DNA of 64,000 nucleotides from Capitulum mitella (GCA_030062745.1 CP099848.1:14545568-14609567); one strand, 5' to 3'. Shown: positions 12,217 through 24,239, numbered from the stretch's first letter. A program made the numbers and translations. Notes: generated by a model from the sequence alone, not told the origin.

Positions 12217-13760
12217 GGGATAAATTCAATTTATTTTAGTTGAAAAAAGTTACCAAGAGAGCTTATAAATTTCCGTTAGTTAAAACAAAGCGGGCTAAAT
12301 CCGTTGAGAAACTGACATTTATGGGGGAGGTTAGGTCGTCCGGCCCTCGGCTCGGCCCGCAGTCATTTACAGAAATCGACATCCCTGGAAGCGCTTGATT
12401 TTTTCAGTTACTTTGTATGGCACAAAAAGCAAAATTACATTAATTATTTTCCTTAAACGCAAGCAGACCAACGCTCTTTCATACCTGAAGAGCAAAAAAA
12501 TTGGGTGGCCCAGCCGAGAGTGGGGCCCCTCGCTCACCGTTAGCCCCCCTGGCGAAATCCTGGATCCGTCCCTGGTCACGGATCCAAATTTTGAAGGGGG
12601 AATTTAAGTTTAAGTGTTGTTTAAGCGGCTCCGTATAACTTTACCGACTATTAAAACATTTCGTCACCACTTGGTTGGTCATGAATACTTTCTGCTGCAT
12701 CTTGCATTTTTCTTCGCGTAACGTTGCAGGTTTAGGCTTCTATTGTACCACTAGGATAACATGCCACTAGGATAATATAATATGTGTTCAGCAGCGGAGG
12801 AACCTCTGTGGAGATTGGGGGAGGGGACGAACCTGATTTTCATCTTTCTTCTTTCCATGCACCGCGATTTGGTAGGAGTCTTTGGGCGACGCTAGCGCAA
12901 CTTGTGGACAATGTGAGAAACATCACCCACACTAGCCAGATCCTGTTGTCGCTTATGCCGCCCTTGCGCCACATTTTCGTCACTTAACAATTCGCAAGGC
13001 CGTGAACGAACGTCGCGGATATTTTAGGGCCTTGAGTTGCAATCAAGGACATCTGTGAAGGGTTGTGTGGGCTCGTCTTGTGAGAAAATTTTGGAATTAA
13101 GTGTGTCAGCGGCTCCTGTTTACTTTACCCTCTCGCTGCAAAGATTGATAACATTCTCAGGTAAGTTAATGGGGCAGAATCTGCTATTTTATTAGTTTGT
13201 ATTTTGTGGTGTGAAACTGCCTGTTTCTAATGGGTCTTGTATGTTGCAAAACATTGGAGATCTGCAGGAGGGTGTAGGCTGCAGTGTATGTTTTGACAGC
13301 CTGTCATAGAGCTTGTAAAGTTAACCTAAAGGCCCTTAAGGTTGATGTCAATAAGAGTGGAAATGTGTTAAGTAATGTGATAATACCCACAAAGGTCATG
13401 GTCAGGTGGTCAGGTATCTTTTAAACATAGTAGCTATTCATTTACATCTTCAAGGCCTTTCACAGCACCTGCACCATGGTTTATTATCCACACTGAAATG
13501 TCTAAGTGCAAATGGCCCATGAGCCGGTAGTGTAGCAAAGGGGGTCCCAGCGGGCCTGGGACCAGTGTTGGAAACCTGGTTTTTCTTCCTGGTGTTGGAG
13601 TACAAATTCTGTTTTGGGGTATAAAATGTCATGTGTTTATGTGAGAAACATGGACTAACTGGATGTTTTGCAAGCATATGTGGCCAGCAGGGTATACCCA
13701 GCAGGTCCATTTGTGGGCGGAGGCAAACCAGTTTCCTGGGTCTACATGGTAGGTCAGCTG
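11728..13760. other. Non-coding DNA with dispersed repeats
   Basis: No gene is recognised. It contains a (TA)n/(CA)n microsatellite and a dispersed-repeat copy (listed separately). A CTGGATCCGTCCCTGG-like segment near 12558 resembles worn transposon ends. Confidence 0.5.
12113..12390. repeat. Dispersed repeat copy with (TA)n start (partner at 21660-21880)
   Basis: A TA/CA microsatellite (12117-12212) is followed by blocks shared in order with 21660-21880. Shared blocks include TTAAAACAAAG or TCAAAACAAAC, CTAAATCCGTT, AGAAACT(G/C)ACATTT, a GG(T)TAGGT block and a closing GACATCCCTGG or GACGTCCCTGG. Same family, two diverged copies. Confidence 0.6.
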
Positions 13761-13763
13761 GGT

Positions 13764-14125
13764 AATCCTTTAGAAGCGTGCGCCATAAACCAAGCACACT
13801 GGATGACACATATACGGCGCGCGTGGCAAAAGGAGACGTCAGCTGTTGCAAGTAACGACAACATTATGCACTGGAGCTCCAGGGTCGTGGATCACCTACT
13901 ATTCGCTAACCTAACCTAACCTAACCTAACCTAACCTAACCTAACCTGGCCTAACCTAACCTAACCTACTGTGTAAAACAAGAGCGAATAGTAGGTGATC
14001 TACGACCCTGGAGCTCCAGTGCATAATGTTGTTTCTTGCAACAGCTGATGTCTCCTTTTGCCACGCGCGCCGTATATGTGTCATCCAGTGTGCTTGGTTT
14101 ATGGCGTGCGCTTCTAAAGGATTGC
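13764..14125. repeat. Long palindrome (about 143-bp arms) around a telomere-like core
   Basis: 13764-13906 and 13984-14125 are near-identical reverse complements with only a few substitutions and small indels. Between them lies a (CCTAA)n tract. Both arms translate, outward to inward, to the same 50-residue string containing INQAHWMTHIRRAWQKE and MHWSSRVVDHLLF, as expected from a duplicated inverted segment. I do not recognise this string as a known protein. It could be a foldback transposon or an inverted duplication formed at a telomere-like insertion. Confidence 0.85.
13907..13969. repeat. Interstitial telomere-like (CCTAA)n
   Basis: About twelve CCTAA units (TTAGG on the minus strand) with a single CCTGG variant. 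TTAGG is the usual arthropod telomere repeat. Here it is internal and lies at the centre of a palindrome. Confidence 0.9.
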
Positions 14126-14336
14126 CGGTCAGCTGAGTGGAGGAGTCATTGACTGGGGGTGGCAGGTGGCTGGCTGTGGGTTTAGAGTGTCCTTCAGCAG
14201 CCAAGTGTGGATGGTAAATCATCAATCACAGGGGAGAGGATGCTGGGCAACTTCAAACTCTAGTTGAGTAGGAATGGCCATGTCTCTTGGGGGGGGGGCA
14301 AAAGATCCTTGACACCAGAAAATGAAAGTTTTTCCA

Positions 14337-14905
14337 ACACTGCCTGGGATCCCCCAACATTTTTCGATGGGCCCTCTGGCATTGGCCTAAAGCGGCCCCT
14401 TGGTCGGGAAAGACAAATTCGCTCATCTGCAAAGGGTCCCCAGACAAAGACCCCTCTGGCAAGTAGTGGGGTGCCTTCTGAAAGGTGTCCCTGGGAAAGG
14501 TAAGTGGGTTCCCCAGCATGTGCCTTCCAAAGACATATGCAGGGACAGGAAAGGGTGCTCTGCAAAGGAGTGGCCAACTAGCAGAGGTCCTCCTGCCATG
14601 GATGGTGTTGGTGTGTCAGGCAGGGCCCATGAAGGACCCCCTGGCATTTGCCTAAAGGGCCCCTGTAGTTGGGAAAGACATATCCACTCCACCACAAAGG
14701 GCCCCAGATCCCAGGCAAAGATCCCTCTGGCAAGTAGTGGGTTGCCCCCTGAAAGGTGTCCCTGAGGAAGGTAAGTGGGCCCCCTGACATAGACCTGCCA
14801 AAAGGCATATGCGACGACAGGAAAGGATGCTCTGCAAAGGAGCCACCAACCAGCAGAAGTCCTCCAACCATGAATGGTGCAGGTGTGTCAGGAAGAGAGC
14901 CCCAG
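14337..14905. repeat. 271-bp tandem duplication
   Basis: Two direct copies offset by about 271 bases share blocks such as GGCAAGTAGTGGG, CTGAAAGGTGTCCCTG, GGAAAGGTAAGTGGG, AGGAAAGG(G/A)TGCTCTGC and GGTGTGTCAGG. No protein is recognised. The unit contains GGTAAGTGG, a consensus-like 5' splice site, in each copy. Confidence 0.8.
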
Positions 14906-14999
14906 TGATGTAACATCAGCAAAATGACCTGGGGTTCTAGTCATCCCGTCTCTAGAAATTCTTGGAAGAGGAATGGAATCCCCTGGGCCGGACCACTAA

Positions 15000-16060
15000 A
15001 GGGCCCCTAGGCACGTCCTAAAGGGCCTCAATGTCCAATGACCTGGAAAGGTCAGAGGCAAGGGTGGTGGAAGTGGGGGTAGGGGGACAGCTGCCCCCCC
15101 CCAATTTTGATTGGTCTGGGGCAAGACTGTGTTTCTCCCACCCCCATTTATTGTCTTGTGGGCCTCGTAAGAAACTGAACAGAAAAGAAAGTCGGAATAG
15201 AAGCAACGAACACACTAAAACCAAAAAAAGGAAGGAAAATGCAACTAAGCAGGCAAGGAAGTAGGCACATGGTGTGCGTGCTCTTTGAAGTCTGTTAGGG
15301 GCCTCTGCTTTCTTCCAGTAGGGGCCTCGAACGGGTTGGATCCAAAACTGGCCAGAGACCGCGAACTTACAATTTTTAAGGGGCCTCGCGGAATGGACCC
15401 GGCTGACCTACCCTGACACACAGTTCGGACCGTGCTAGGGGACCCGGCTTCCATCCAATGGAGGCCCTTTTGTTGATTACACTCGAAGGCGGGCCAGGGA
15501 TCAGGACTAATAATTTCCCGGGGCCTTAGAATTAATGGACCGCGTGGGTGGCCTGAGGTGGCCTGCGCTGTATCGGGGTTCGAACTCTTAGGTGGCCCGG
15601 CTTGGGCCCGAGAGAGGGCCTCATATTGTGAGGTCGATTAGGTCGATTACACTCAAAGGTGGTGCAGCGACCAGGGCCTCATAGTTTTCAGGGGGCCCCA
15701 CCGAATTCATCGACAGGGCTGGCCTGCGCTGGACCAGGGTTCGAACCCTGCTAGGGGGCCCGGCTAAGGTCCGAAATGTACCGATTATTATCCAAAGCAA
15801 AGCAGGGCCCGGAAACCTACAGTTTTTCGAGAGGCCTCATAGAATGAACCCAAGGGACCTCGCTGAACCAGTCCGGGTCTCGTTGGGGGGGGGGGGGCAG
15901 CATCCGTCCGTAAGAGGGCCTTGCGCGAATTACGCGCGGTAGTGACCCAGAGATAAGAGAATTTACAGATTTTAAGAGGGCTCGTGGAATGGACCCGCAG
16001 GCCTCTGACAGAGTTCGGATCGTGTTAGGGTCCAAACAATGACCCTTAGGGCCCATTCAG
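15000..16060. repeat. Degenerate repeats with GGGTTCGAACCC motifs
   Basis: Several blocks recur, including AGGGGGCCCGG, GAATGGACC or GAATGAACC, GGCCTGCGCTGGA, and TTCGGACCGTGCTAGGG with its relative TTCGAACCCTGCTAGGG. The GGTTCGAACCC word at 15726-15737 resembles a tRNA B box, but no A box or cloverleaf accompanies it. There is a poly-G run near 15887. It is probably an ancient repeat family related to the 8.9-10.5 kb array. Confidence 0.5.
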
Positions 16061-16079
16061 TACAATGCTATATAAAACA

Positions 16080-17680
16080 CATCATTGTGTTATGTGCCGC
16101 TATATACTAACGCAAGAACATTGCGTTATTTGCTCAGTTGATGTAAGGGTATTCTTGATTTTTGTATCAGATCATAAGATAATTAGATTTGAATTCGGTT
16201 GCCACCGCGCCAGTTGTCTTGGCTTCCGACCAGCTGTTTGGCTATTGACGTCAGGAGTTGACGGTGGGACCAAGCTGTGCCGCACCTGCCTAGTTTAGCG
16301 GTTCATTGTCAGAGTTCGCACAACGTACGACTGGATCGTGGACTTACCCCGTCCGGTCGGGCGAAATACGACTCTCTTGAAGTGAAACATGGACTTTTTG
16401 GGGATGAGGGCCCGTCGTAGGAAAGGGGGCCTCTCAAGATCAAGGGGCCTTGAAATTTGGATTGTCCCCCATGATCAAATACGATCCGCCGCCACTGGTC
16501 ATTGGACATTGGAGCCTTTCCAAGATATCTTTCCTGCCGGGCAGCTCCTGGCAGGAAAGGTATCTCTGCCCTGGAATGGCTGCCGGATGCCAGAGCCGGG
16601 CATCGTAGCGGCGTAACTAGGCGATCATCAAAGCATTTCAATGGAAATGTAGGCAGGTTGGCGCCCGACAGGCTGCCTGGCCATTTAGATCCAGTAAAAG
16701 CTCTACCATGAATGGGACCCGAGTGGCCAGAACAGTAAATGGAGATAGTCTAGGCCAGTTTTCTCAATAGAAAGCCTGGTCATTATGGGAAAGAAAACAA
16801 GTTTTTATCAGTGTTTAGTGTTCTAACCATGGACAGGGACTTCATTTTAAATCCTTTAGAGGGGCGTGCACACCTCTCAGTGCTCATTTCAGCCCCTCCC
16901 CATCTTGAAATGGGGCCCGCAATGGTATGCCGGGACCCGTGATTGAAATGACGTTTAAATTTGATGAAATATTCAGCAACTTTTTCAAACGGCGTTACTA
17001 GTCAGTAGCCGAATCCAAGTTACAGAAAAATTTCCTCGTCTGGTTAAGGGAATCTTCTCTTGGAAGTTTAGGGGTTGTCTAAAAATAGTGGGGACCCCCT
17101 CAAAACCTCGAGAGCTCAACAGCATACTCCATGGATGTTTTCAGAGCTACCTCATATATTCTGGAAAGGGTGAATTGGACGATTAAATGTTTCATGGGCC
17201 CTCTGAAAATATGAAGGGCATCCCTAAAACGTTTAGAGACCCACAAAAATCTCCAATTGACACTTCATATAAATTCAGGGAGAGGCACACGCGAAAGTCT
17301 ATTTGAATTCATCCAGAGGACTCTCTGAAATGTTTGTGGACCTCTTAACACGCGCACTGGAAGGGGTCTTTTTGTGCCCCCTCCCCCGCCTGTTTTTCTT
17401 GAATATCTCGAGAACGGATCGGAACTGGTTGCTGCTTTTTTGTGGCTTTTATGTCAGCTGAATAAATCGTCGATTGATGCAGAAAAACCGGAAATCGGAC
17501 GGCAATTTTTTCAAGGTTCTAGCATTTAAAGTCAGGTAAACATATCGAAAACGACGGTTGTTGCTGACAAATGGGAACTTTGTGAAAGAACCAGTGTTCT
17601 ACCTAAGATGACCATTTGAACACAATCACGTGACATCATTCGGGCATAAGTGATGGATGTACCAAGACCAAAGCCAGGGT
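16080..17680. other. Non-coding DNA, one hairpin
   Basis: No conserved coding block. It includes the hairpin listed next and scattered GGGCCC(T)CTGAAA-type motifs at 16.9-17.3 kb related to the upstream array. Confidence 0.5.
16523..16565. repeat. Hairpin, about 16-bp stem with one mismatch, 11-nt loop
   Basis: AGATATCTTTCCTGCC on the left pairs with GGCAGGAAAGGTATCT on the right. It is too short for a confident microRNA precursor. Confidence 0.7.
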
Positions 17681-17689
17681 CAAAAGGAG

Positions 17690-18125
17690 TCAAGGTCATC
17701 AAAGGTCAAGATCAACCAGCTTCTGACATGATCCAGATTTGCTTTGCAACATGTCCGTTTGTATGAAATATGCATTCAAGGACCCTGATAAAAACACATG
17801 TGCACACACTGATACGCTTACATATACCAGGTTCAGTGAAGATCAAAGTCATTAAATGTCAAGATTAAATATCTTGTGACCTGGCCCAGATTTGTTTTGC
17901 GACTTGCCGATTTGTATGAAATACGCATTCAAAGACCCTAATAAAAACACGCGTGTGCGCATGGATACACTTGTATATACCAGGGTCATTTCAGATCAAG
18001 GCCATCAGAAGTCAGGGGGTACTATTCTGTGACCTGGTCCAGATTTGCTTTGGACTATTGCGATTTGTGTGAAATATGCATTCAAAGACCTTACTGAAAA
18101 CACATTCGGCACACTGATACTCGCA

Positions 18126-18140
<15 letters not shown>
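17690..18140. repeat. 153-bp tandem repeat, three copies
   Basis: Three head-to-tail copies with a spacing of 153 bases, measured at the shared CCAGATTTG word (17733, 17886, 18039). Each has GATTTGTATGAAATA or GATTTGTGTGAAATA, GCATTCAA, a block like GACCCTGATAAAAACACA, and a TGATAC or TGGATAC segment. AGGTCA-like half-sites lie at the unit starts, with TCAAGGTCA at 17690-17698. The length and arrangement suggest satellite monomers. Confidence 0.85.
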
Positions 18141-18161
<21 letters not shown>

Positions 18162-18162
18162 C
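18126..18162. repeat. (TG)n(TA)n microsatellite
   Basis: Alternating TG turns into alternating TA at the end of the third 153-bp unit. Confidence 0.9.
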
Positions 18163-18199
18163 ATACATGCATAAATATAAACCCTGCAAGTGATCAAGT

Positions 18200-20320
18200 G
18201 TACCGATGTTGGTTACCTTCACTGAAAATACGCCAAAAATAGGTGTAGCTCCCTTATTTACATTCAAGCTATTCCGTGTTGCTCGAAGTCTGATCTGCAA
18301 AATATAAAAAATGACGTCGTAGGTTAATGACCTGACATGACCTCGACTCGAAGTCATCAGTCCAGATGCCAGAGAAGTGGAAATTATCTTATTCCACGTT
18401 TTAACGCCCAGACAAACACCCTTCTCCCGTTTCGTTGGAAACGTCGTACGGAATGGCCTGAACGGACCGAGAAAGTTGACCTTTTCGACCCCGTTTGACC
18501 TTGAAAATACTGACCTAGGGTCTTGAACATTGCATACAATGTAAATCGTTATGGTCCCAGCTTGTCCATGAAATTCGATATCTCTAGCTGTTTCCTTTTC
18601 CGAGATCGGAGGGGGCACTTTTGTGCCCGTTAGTGCGAATCCCCTTCCACTGCGCGGGTTTACCCTATTCCCGGCAGGGGGGACTGAATCCGCCCCCTCA
18701 GGTTTTTTACTTGCCAATTCCAGGGTTTTTGGCGCAGTTTCACAAAACTTGGTGACTTTTCCTAGCTATTCGTTCTACTTACTGTAACATAATTTTGTAA
18801 TTTTATTTTGCTCAGGGGTGGAGCCAGGCAACGTTTTTGGAAGGCACCTCAGGCCATTTTTGGCCGTGTTGAGAGTAAGAGGAAAATGTCTGCCAAAAAC
18901 AGCTTTTTTAAGATAGAACTTCAAACTTTATATGGATGTATAGGTAAATAGTTGGGCAGTATACAAATGCGATTTTGTGGATCTGAAGTGACTTAACAAG
19001 GTCAGGTCAAGGTCAGAAGGCAAAATTTGGTTTTATAGCAGTAATTTTTGCACTGCTTTTTTCCAAATGCCAAACTCGGAATATGTATGACGTGGAAAGG
19101 ATGCCCTCTGCTTGTGTACCAAGTCTCAGCTTGATATCAAGTCGGGTCACGGAGCTATGACCTAAAATGCCAATGAGCGTACCCTGTATCACAACAGCCG
19201 TAAAATGGAATTTTAGAAATAAAGTGAATTAAAATGATTGAAAACCCTTTCAAATAATGTTAAATGCACACAAGATCATTCCAAGTGACTCGCAAGTCAT
19301 TAGAAGTCATTTAAGGTCAAAGGTCGTAGGTTGATCTGAAGAGCATGTGACCATGACATTTCCCCCTTTTTCATGTCCCTGGCACTGCCTATGCCGACAC
19401 ACAAATATTGTAATACGATTTGTGCTTCTTCAGCATAACATGACTAGCAAAAGCTAAGAAAGTGTTTTTAGCTTTTTTGTTAATTCAGTTTTCGAAAAAC
19501 TAATCCTCCCATTTTTGAAGCCCTGTTTTCCTATGAATTTTGACAAAGTTCGCAGGGAATGCCTATGAATTTTCTCAAAATTTGAAGTGTTTGGACCCAT
19601 TGTAAAAGTACCATTCACAATCTCTCGATTCATGCCAGCTTCATCAAAGTGGGTCCATAAAGAACAGAGTTATAACAAGTCCAGAAATATTCCCCATTTT
19701 GCTTTTTCACCCCCCCCCCCGTATCCGCCCCTTTCAAAATTTTGAAAACTTTTTTATAAAAATGTAGTTTACGTCATGGCAAATTGATTGTCGTTTGTTA
19801 CGATGAAATCGGGTGTGTAGTTTTCGAGATCTCAGGGGGGGGCCGAATCCCCCCCCGCCGGGAATCGGCCATACCGACTAGCCCTCCGGGAATAGGGTTA
19901 AACTTTGAGAGGATCTTTGATACCCTCAGGGGGCCCACATTCAGGAATGTAGTTTTAAGCGGGACAACGAAGTGTTTGTGGGCCCCCTAAAGGTACCAAA
20001 TGCCCTCTCAAAAAGCTTGAGGGTTCCACAAAAAACCACAATGAGCCCTCGAGATGAATTCAGCGAGAACTCTTATGGCCAAGGGAAAGGCCTCGTCTTG
20101 GATTTATCTAGAGAGCCCATTGGAGTTTTTGTGGACCTTTAACTCTCTGAGTGGGCCCTTTATCATCGTATTTTCAGAGTAATTCCCCATAATACCCCAG
20201 CGTGGTTTAACAATTTTTCTTTACTGTTTTAGGGGTTTTCTGGAAACATTACGGGTCCTCTCCTTGATGGCACGACAACAACTCTAATTAGGTTTTGGAT
20301 AAATGTGATATATATAAATA
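18200..20320. other. Non-coding DNA with AGGTCA-type motifs
   Basis: No gene is recognised. Several AGGTCA half-site words occur, including AAGGTCAGGTCAAGGTCA at about 18998-19015. A GGAGCCAGG segment near 18820 and GTATCCGCCCC near 19720 look like worn transposon ends. A CCGGGAATAGGGTTAAAC-like block (near 19885) is related in inverted form to one near 18650. Confidence 0.5.
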
Positions 20321-20322
20321 AC

Positions 20323-20328
<6 letters not shown>

Positions 20329-20376
<48 letters not shown>
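20329..20376. repeat. (TA)n microsatellite
   Basis: Pure TA repeat directly adjoining the mariner terminal sequence. Mariner elements insert at TA. Confidence 0.9.
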
Positions 20377-21082
<706 letters not shown>

Positions 21083-21089
21083 CCAGCCC

Positions 21090-22410
21090 AGCATGAACGC
21101 TTTACTCGTCGCACCATCACCTCGGATATAAAAGATCCAGGCGAACGTAACGGGTAAACGGCGCCTAACGCCTTTCCAAGCCATATTCATTCGGGATATG
21201 GACCCACTAATTAAATGTCAAGTTAACGCGCGTGGGACCTTGCAGTTATCTGAAGGGCCGCCACGAGGGCCAAGGCTATGAATATATCAATAGGTGCTGT
21301 ACTGATCTTTCGCGTGTTTTTTTCAGCACTGCTTGTCCATGCTTAATTATGTGTGCGAACCAGAAGATCTATGTGTTTACTTACCGCGTGCTTCATTTTT
21401 CAAGTTTAAACCAATTGTCGTTGGTCCCATACTTATGTCTGAAGATGTCTGATATGTAGGCAAAACGTTAGATCCATAATGAAATATGATATTTTGCTTG
21501 TCCCTTTTATTATAATGAACATTGGCAGCGTTCTTAATGACCTTTCATTAGGAACGAAACGACTTGTACGAACAATGTAAGCCACATCAAAAGAACACCA
21601 TCAGTACCAAGTCCGCTGTAGTTTTTGACATTGTATACGTAACGATCTGCCTTCTAGCTATACTAATATATATATATATATACGTATATATATATATATA
21701 TATTTGTACACACACATGAACAAAAACAAAATCTTGTATAAATATTTTTTCTTAAATCAAGTTCCGTCGATCAAAACAAACTGCCCTAAATCCGTTCAGA
21801 AACTCACATTTGAGGCAGGCTAGGTTGTGAGGCCCCTCGATTTCCTCCCTCTCCAAAATCATTGACACAAAACGACGTCCCTGGCCATGGGCCCCCACAG
21901 TGTTCAAGGGGCCCGCTCAGTCTTGGGGGCCCCTTCATCCTCTAGGACCCCCAAAAATCCTGGCTGCACCACTGCCGTGGGTCACTTACATGTATCCATT
22001 GCCTGGTATTTGTGGCTAATCAAGACAAGCTGTGTATGCTTAGTGGCCAGAGATGTTGTGTTTGTATGTATTCTGCCCAGAAATAAGTGCGGCATTCAGT
22101 TCTTTTGTTCTTGGAAGAATAATATAACACTTCCAGAAGAGAGCTCAGTTTGGCAGTATTGACATGCACCAAACTACTGTTCATCCGGATTAAAGCTGCA
22201 ATAGATCAACAGTGCATGTGAATGCATAATGTGCCACTTTGATAAGTATGTCTTTGGTTATTTTCACAGCCACTGTGGGTAGAGTTCTAGTCTTCCCACC
22301 TTGGCAAGCCGGGGGCCAACAGTTGGATTATGACCCAGCACTTACATTGAAGGAAAACATGTAGTGATTGTATGATGCTTAACATGCAGTGTCATTGTGT
22401 ACTGCTTATG
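21090..22410. other. Non-coding DNA with repeat fragments
   Basis: No gene is recognised. It contains a hammerhead-like word at 21439-21468 and the second copy of the (TA)n-led dispersed repeat. The sequence AATCCTGGCTGCACCACTGCC near 21960, together with CCCCTTCATCC, looks like a worn transposon edge. Confidence 0.5.
21660..21880. repeat. Dispersed repeat copy (partner at 12113-12390)
   Basis: A TA microsatellite is followed by the same ordered blocks as 12113-12390, ending in GACGTCCCTGG. Confidence 0.6.
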
Positions 22411-22419
22411 ATTTGATAG

Positions 22420-22785
22420 CTGAGAAAGCTAAAAAATACATTATTTCTCCATGAAAAGGAGTTGTTTCACCGCTAATGTACCAGATACCAGCTGCTTGCA
22501 TAGAAATCTTTGACATTTTTGTGTTAAATGTTTGCTTTTGTGTTTGCTTTGATAAATGTTTGCTTATGCTTATGCTTATTTAATAATCGTGACACTGATT
22601 GGCTGTTGGTGAGACCAAGAGGGGTTGAAAAGTTTTGGCAGTGAATAATGTGTTATTGGAGTTTGTTTTGAAATACATTTGAATGAAAAATTGAAAGAAA
22701 AATTAATCAAGTGAAACAATGTATAAAAAGTAAATGTAATCCGACCTACAATAATAACCTAACATGACCTAACTTAACCCTTACC
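22420..22785. repeat. Diverged dispersed repeat, copy B (partner 1225-1735)
   Basis: It shares ordered blocks with copy A, from AAAAAATACATTA through CTGATTGGC to the terminal TAACCTAACATGACCTAAC. Confidence 0.5.
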
Positions 22786-22789
22786 GCAA

Positions 22790-23345
22790 ACCAGTCACTA
22801 CATGTATGGCAAACAACTATGACTTCAGCAAACTGACTACTGTGCCTATAGCAAACTAAGAACTGTGCCTATGGAAAACTGATAATGTTGGCTATGACAA
22901 ACTGATGACTATGTCTAACACAAAATGAGCACTGTGCCTACGGGCAAATGGGTTACTGTGCCTGCAGCAACATGATAACCATACCTATGGCATACACACT
23001 ACTATGCCTACAGCAAACTGGTTATTATGCATACAGAAAACTCATTATTATGCCTATGGCAAATTGATTATTAAGCCTACTGCAAACCCATTACTGTGCG
23101 TAGGGTAAACCAGTTACTATGTCTACTGCAAATCAGTTACATTGCCTACAGGGGATCAGTTATTAGGCATATGCCAAACCAATTACTATGCCTATTGCAA
23201 ACTGATCACTATGTCTATGGCAAGCCAATTGCCATGCCAGTGGCAAACTAATTACTATGCCTATAGAAAACTGATGACTATGCTTATGGCAAACCAATTA
23301 CTATGCGTACAGCATACCAATTATAATCCTATACTTAACAGATTA
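22790..23345. repeat. About 28-bp minisatellite (CTATGCCTATGGCAAAC type)
   Basis: About twenty units containing ACTATG(T/C)CTA(T/C) and GCAAAC with variable linkers. AT-rich and moderately diverged. The open frame at 23142-23372 is repeat-derived. Confidence 0.85.
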
Positions 23346-24125
23346 CTTGCCGCACCCTCGGCACCACGTTAAATTTCTGCCACAAAATGAGCCGTCACCC
23401 GGAATCGTTCGTTCTGGTGTAGAGGTCGGAGTCAGTGCAAAAACTATGCCTAGATCGAGTTCTGATTCCTGACATCACCCCAGCAGACATTAGGATCAGA
23501 TTCATAAAGGTGAATTTGGAGAATGAATGTGTCTAAACCTCGATGTGTGTCGTTTTTACGTTCGGAAGATCCTTATTACTGTATGCGCCGTTTATTAGAC
23601 ACTTCATGCACTTTGTATATGCTATTGTTTGGCCGTAGGTCATTTGTGTTCTGCTTAATGTTCCAGTTCTTCCAGTTTGGTATTGAACACTGTTTGGTCA
23701 TGTTGTCATGGGAGGGCAGTCATGTTTAGCCCTTAAGTCATAGGGAGGCTTTTGAAAATGAAAAAATGAAGTAGTGAGCCAGGGGTTCCCTGAATTCTGA
23801 ACTGAAATCCTACCTCAAATTTGTTCTCACATTTTTTTTCTTGCAGTACACGACATTGGTAGACGATGCTTAACGGTGCATTGAGGTGCTGCCAAATCCA
23901 AATGACAGCCAAGAAATTTAACCTTATATTCATCTGTGGGTAAAAGCGGGATGCTTATGGCATTGTGCTTGACATATGTTTCTTGAGCACCCCTTTCGGT
24001 TGACCTGTCAGTGGGCTGATTACAGACACTGAACAGTATTCATACCATGGACGTTCCTAGCTGTCTTGGGATTCCAAATCCTTGAGTGTCACAGCAGTCG
24101 CTTTGATCCAGATTGTGCTTTCAGA
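23346..24125 (+). other. Region upstream of the mib start codon; candidate 5' UTR exon
   Basis: A strong 3' splice-site-like sequence, ATTTTTTTTCTTGCAG, ends at 23846. If used, a 5' UTR plus first coding exon would run from 23847 through 24239. Several ATGs with short frames lie in this stretch, which weakens the idea. No TATA box or clear initiator is seen. The true promoter may lie far upstream. Confidence 0.3.
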
Positions 24126-24239
24126 ATGGACGGCGTGTCCAGTCGTAATTCGGCCGTGGCCAGCCGCACGGCGCGCATCATGATGGAGGGTGTCGGGGCG
24201 CGCGTGATGCGTGGACCCGACTGGAAATGGTGCAAACAG
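24126..24239 (+). CDS. mib1: mib exon 1 (initiator Met, start of MIB/HERC2-1)
   Basis: It encodes 38 residues from an ATG, including [19 protein letters not shown], and ends at CAG|GTGAGC (phase 0). This ATG gives a short divergent leader before the conserved VEGVGARV block, as in other MIB1 proteins. An upstream in-frame extension has no ATG. The residue before KQ is Cys, where vertebrate MIB1 has Gly. Confidence 0.9.

Noticed and set aside
15726-15737. tRNA B-box-like GGTTCGAACCC
   Set aside because: No A box at the right distance and no cloverleaf; the word is part of a local repeat.
18091-18717. 208-residue minus-strand frame
   Set aside because: It runs through a TG/TA microsatellite and satellite DNA; Tyr/Ile repeats show it is not coding.
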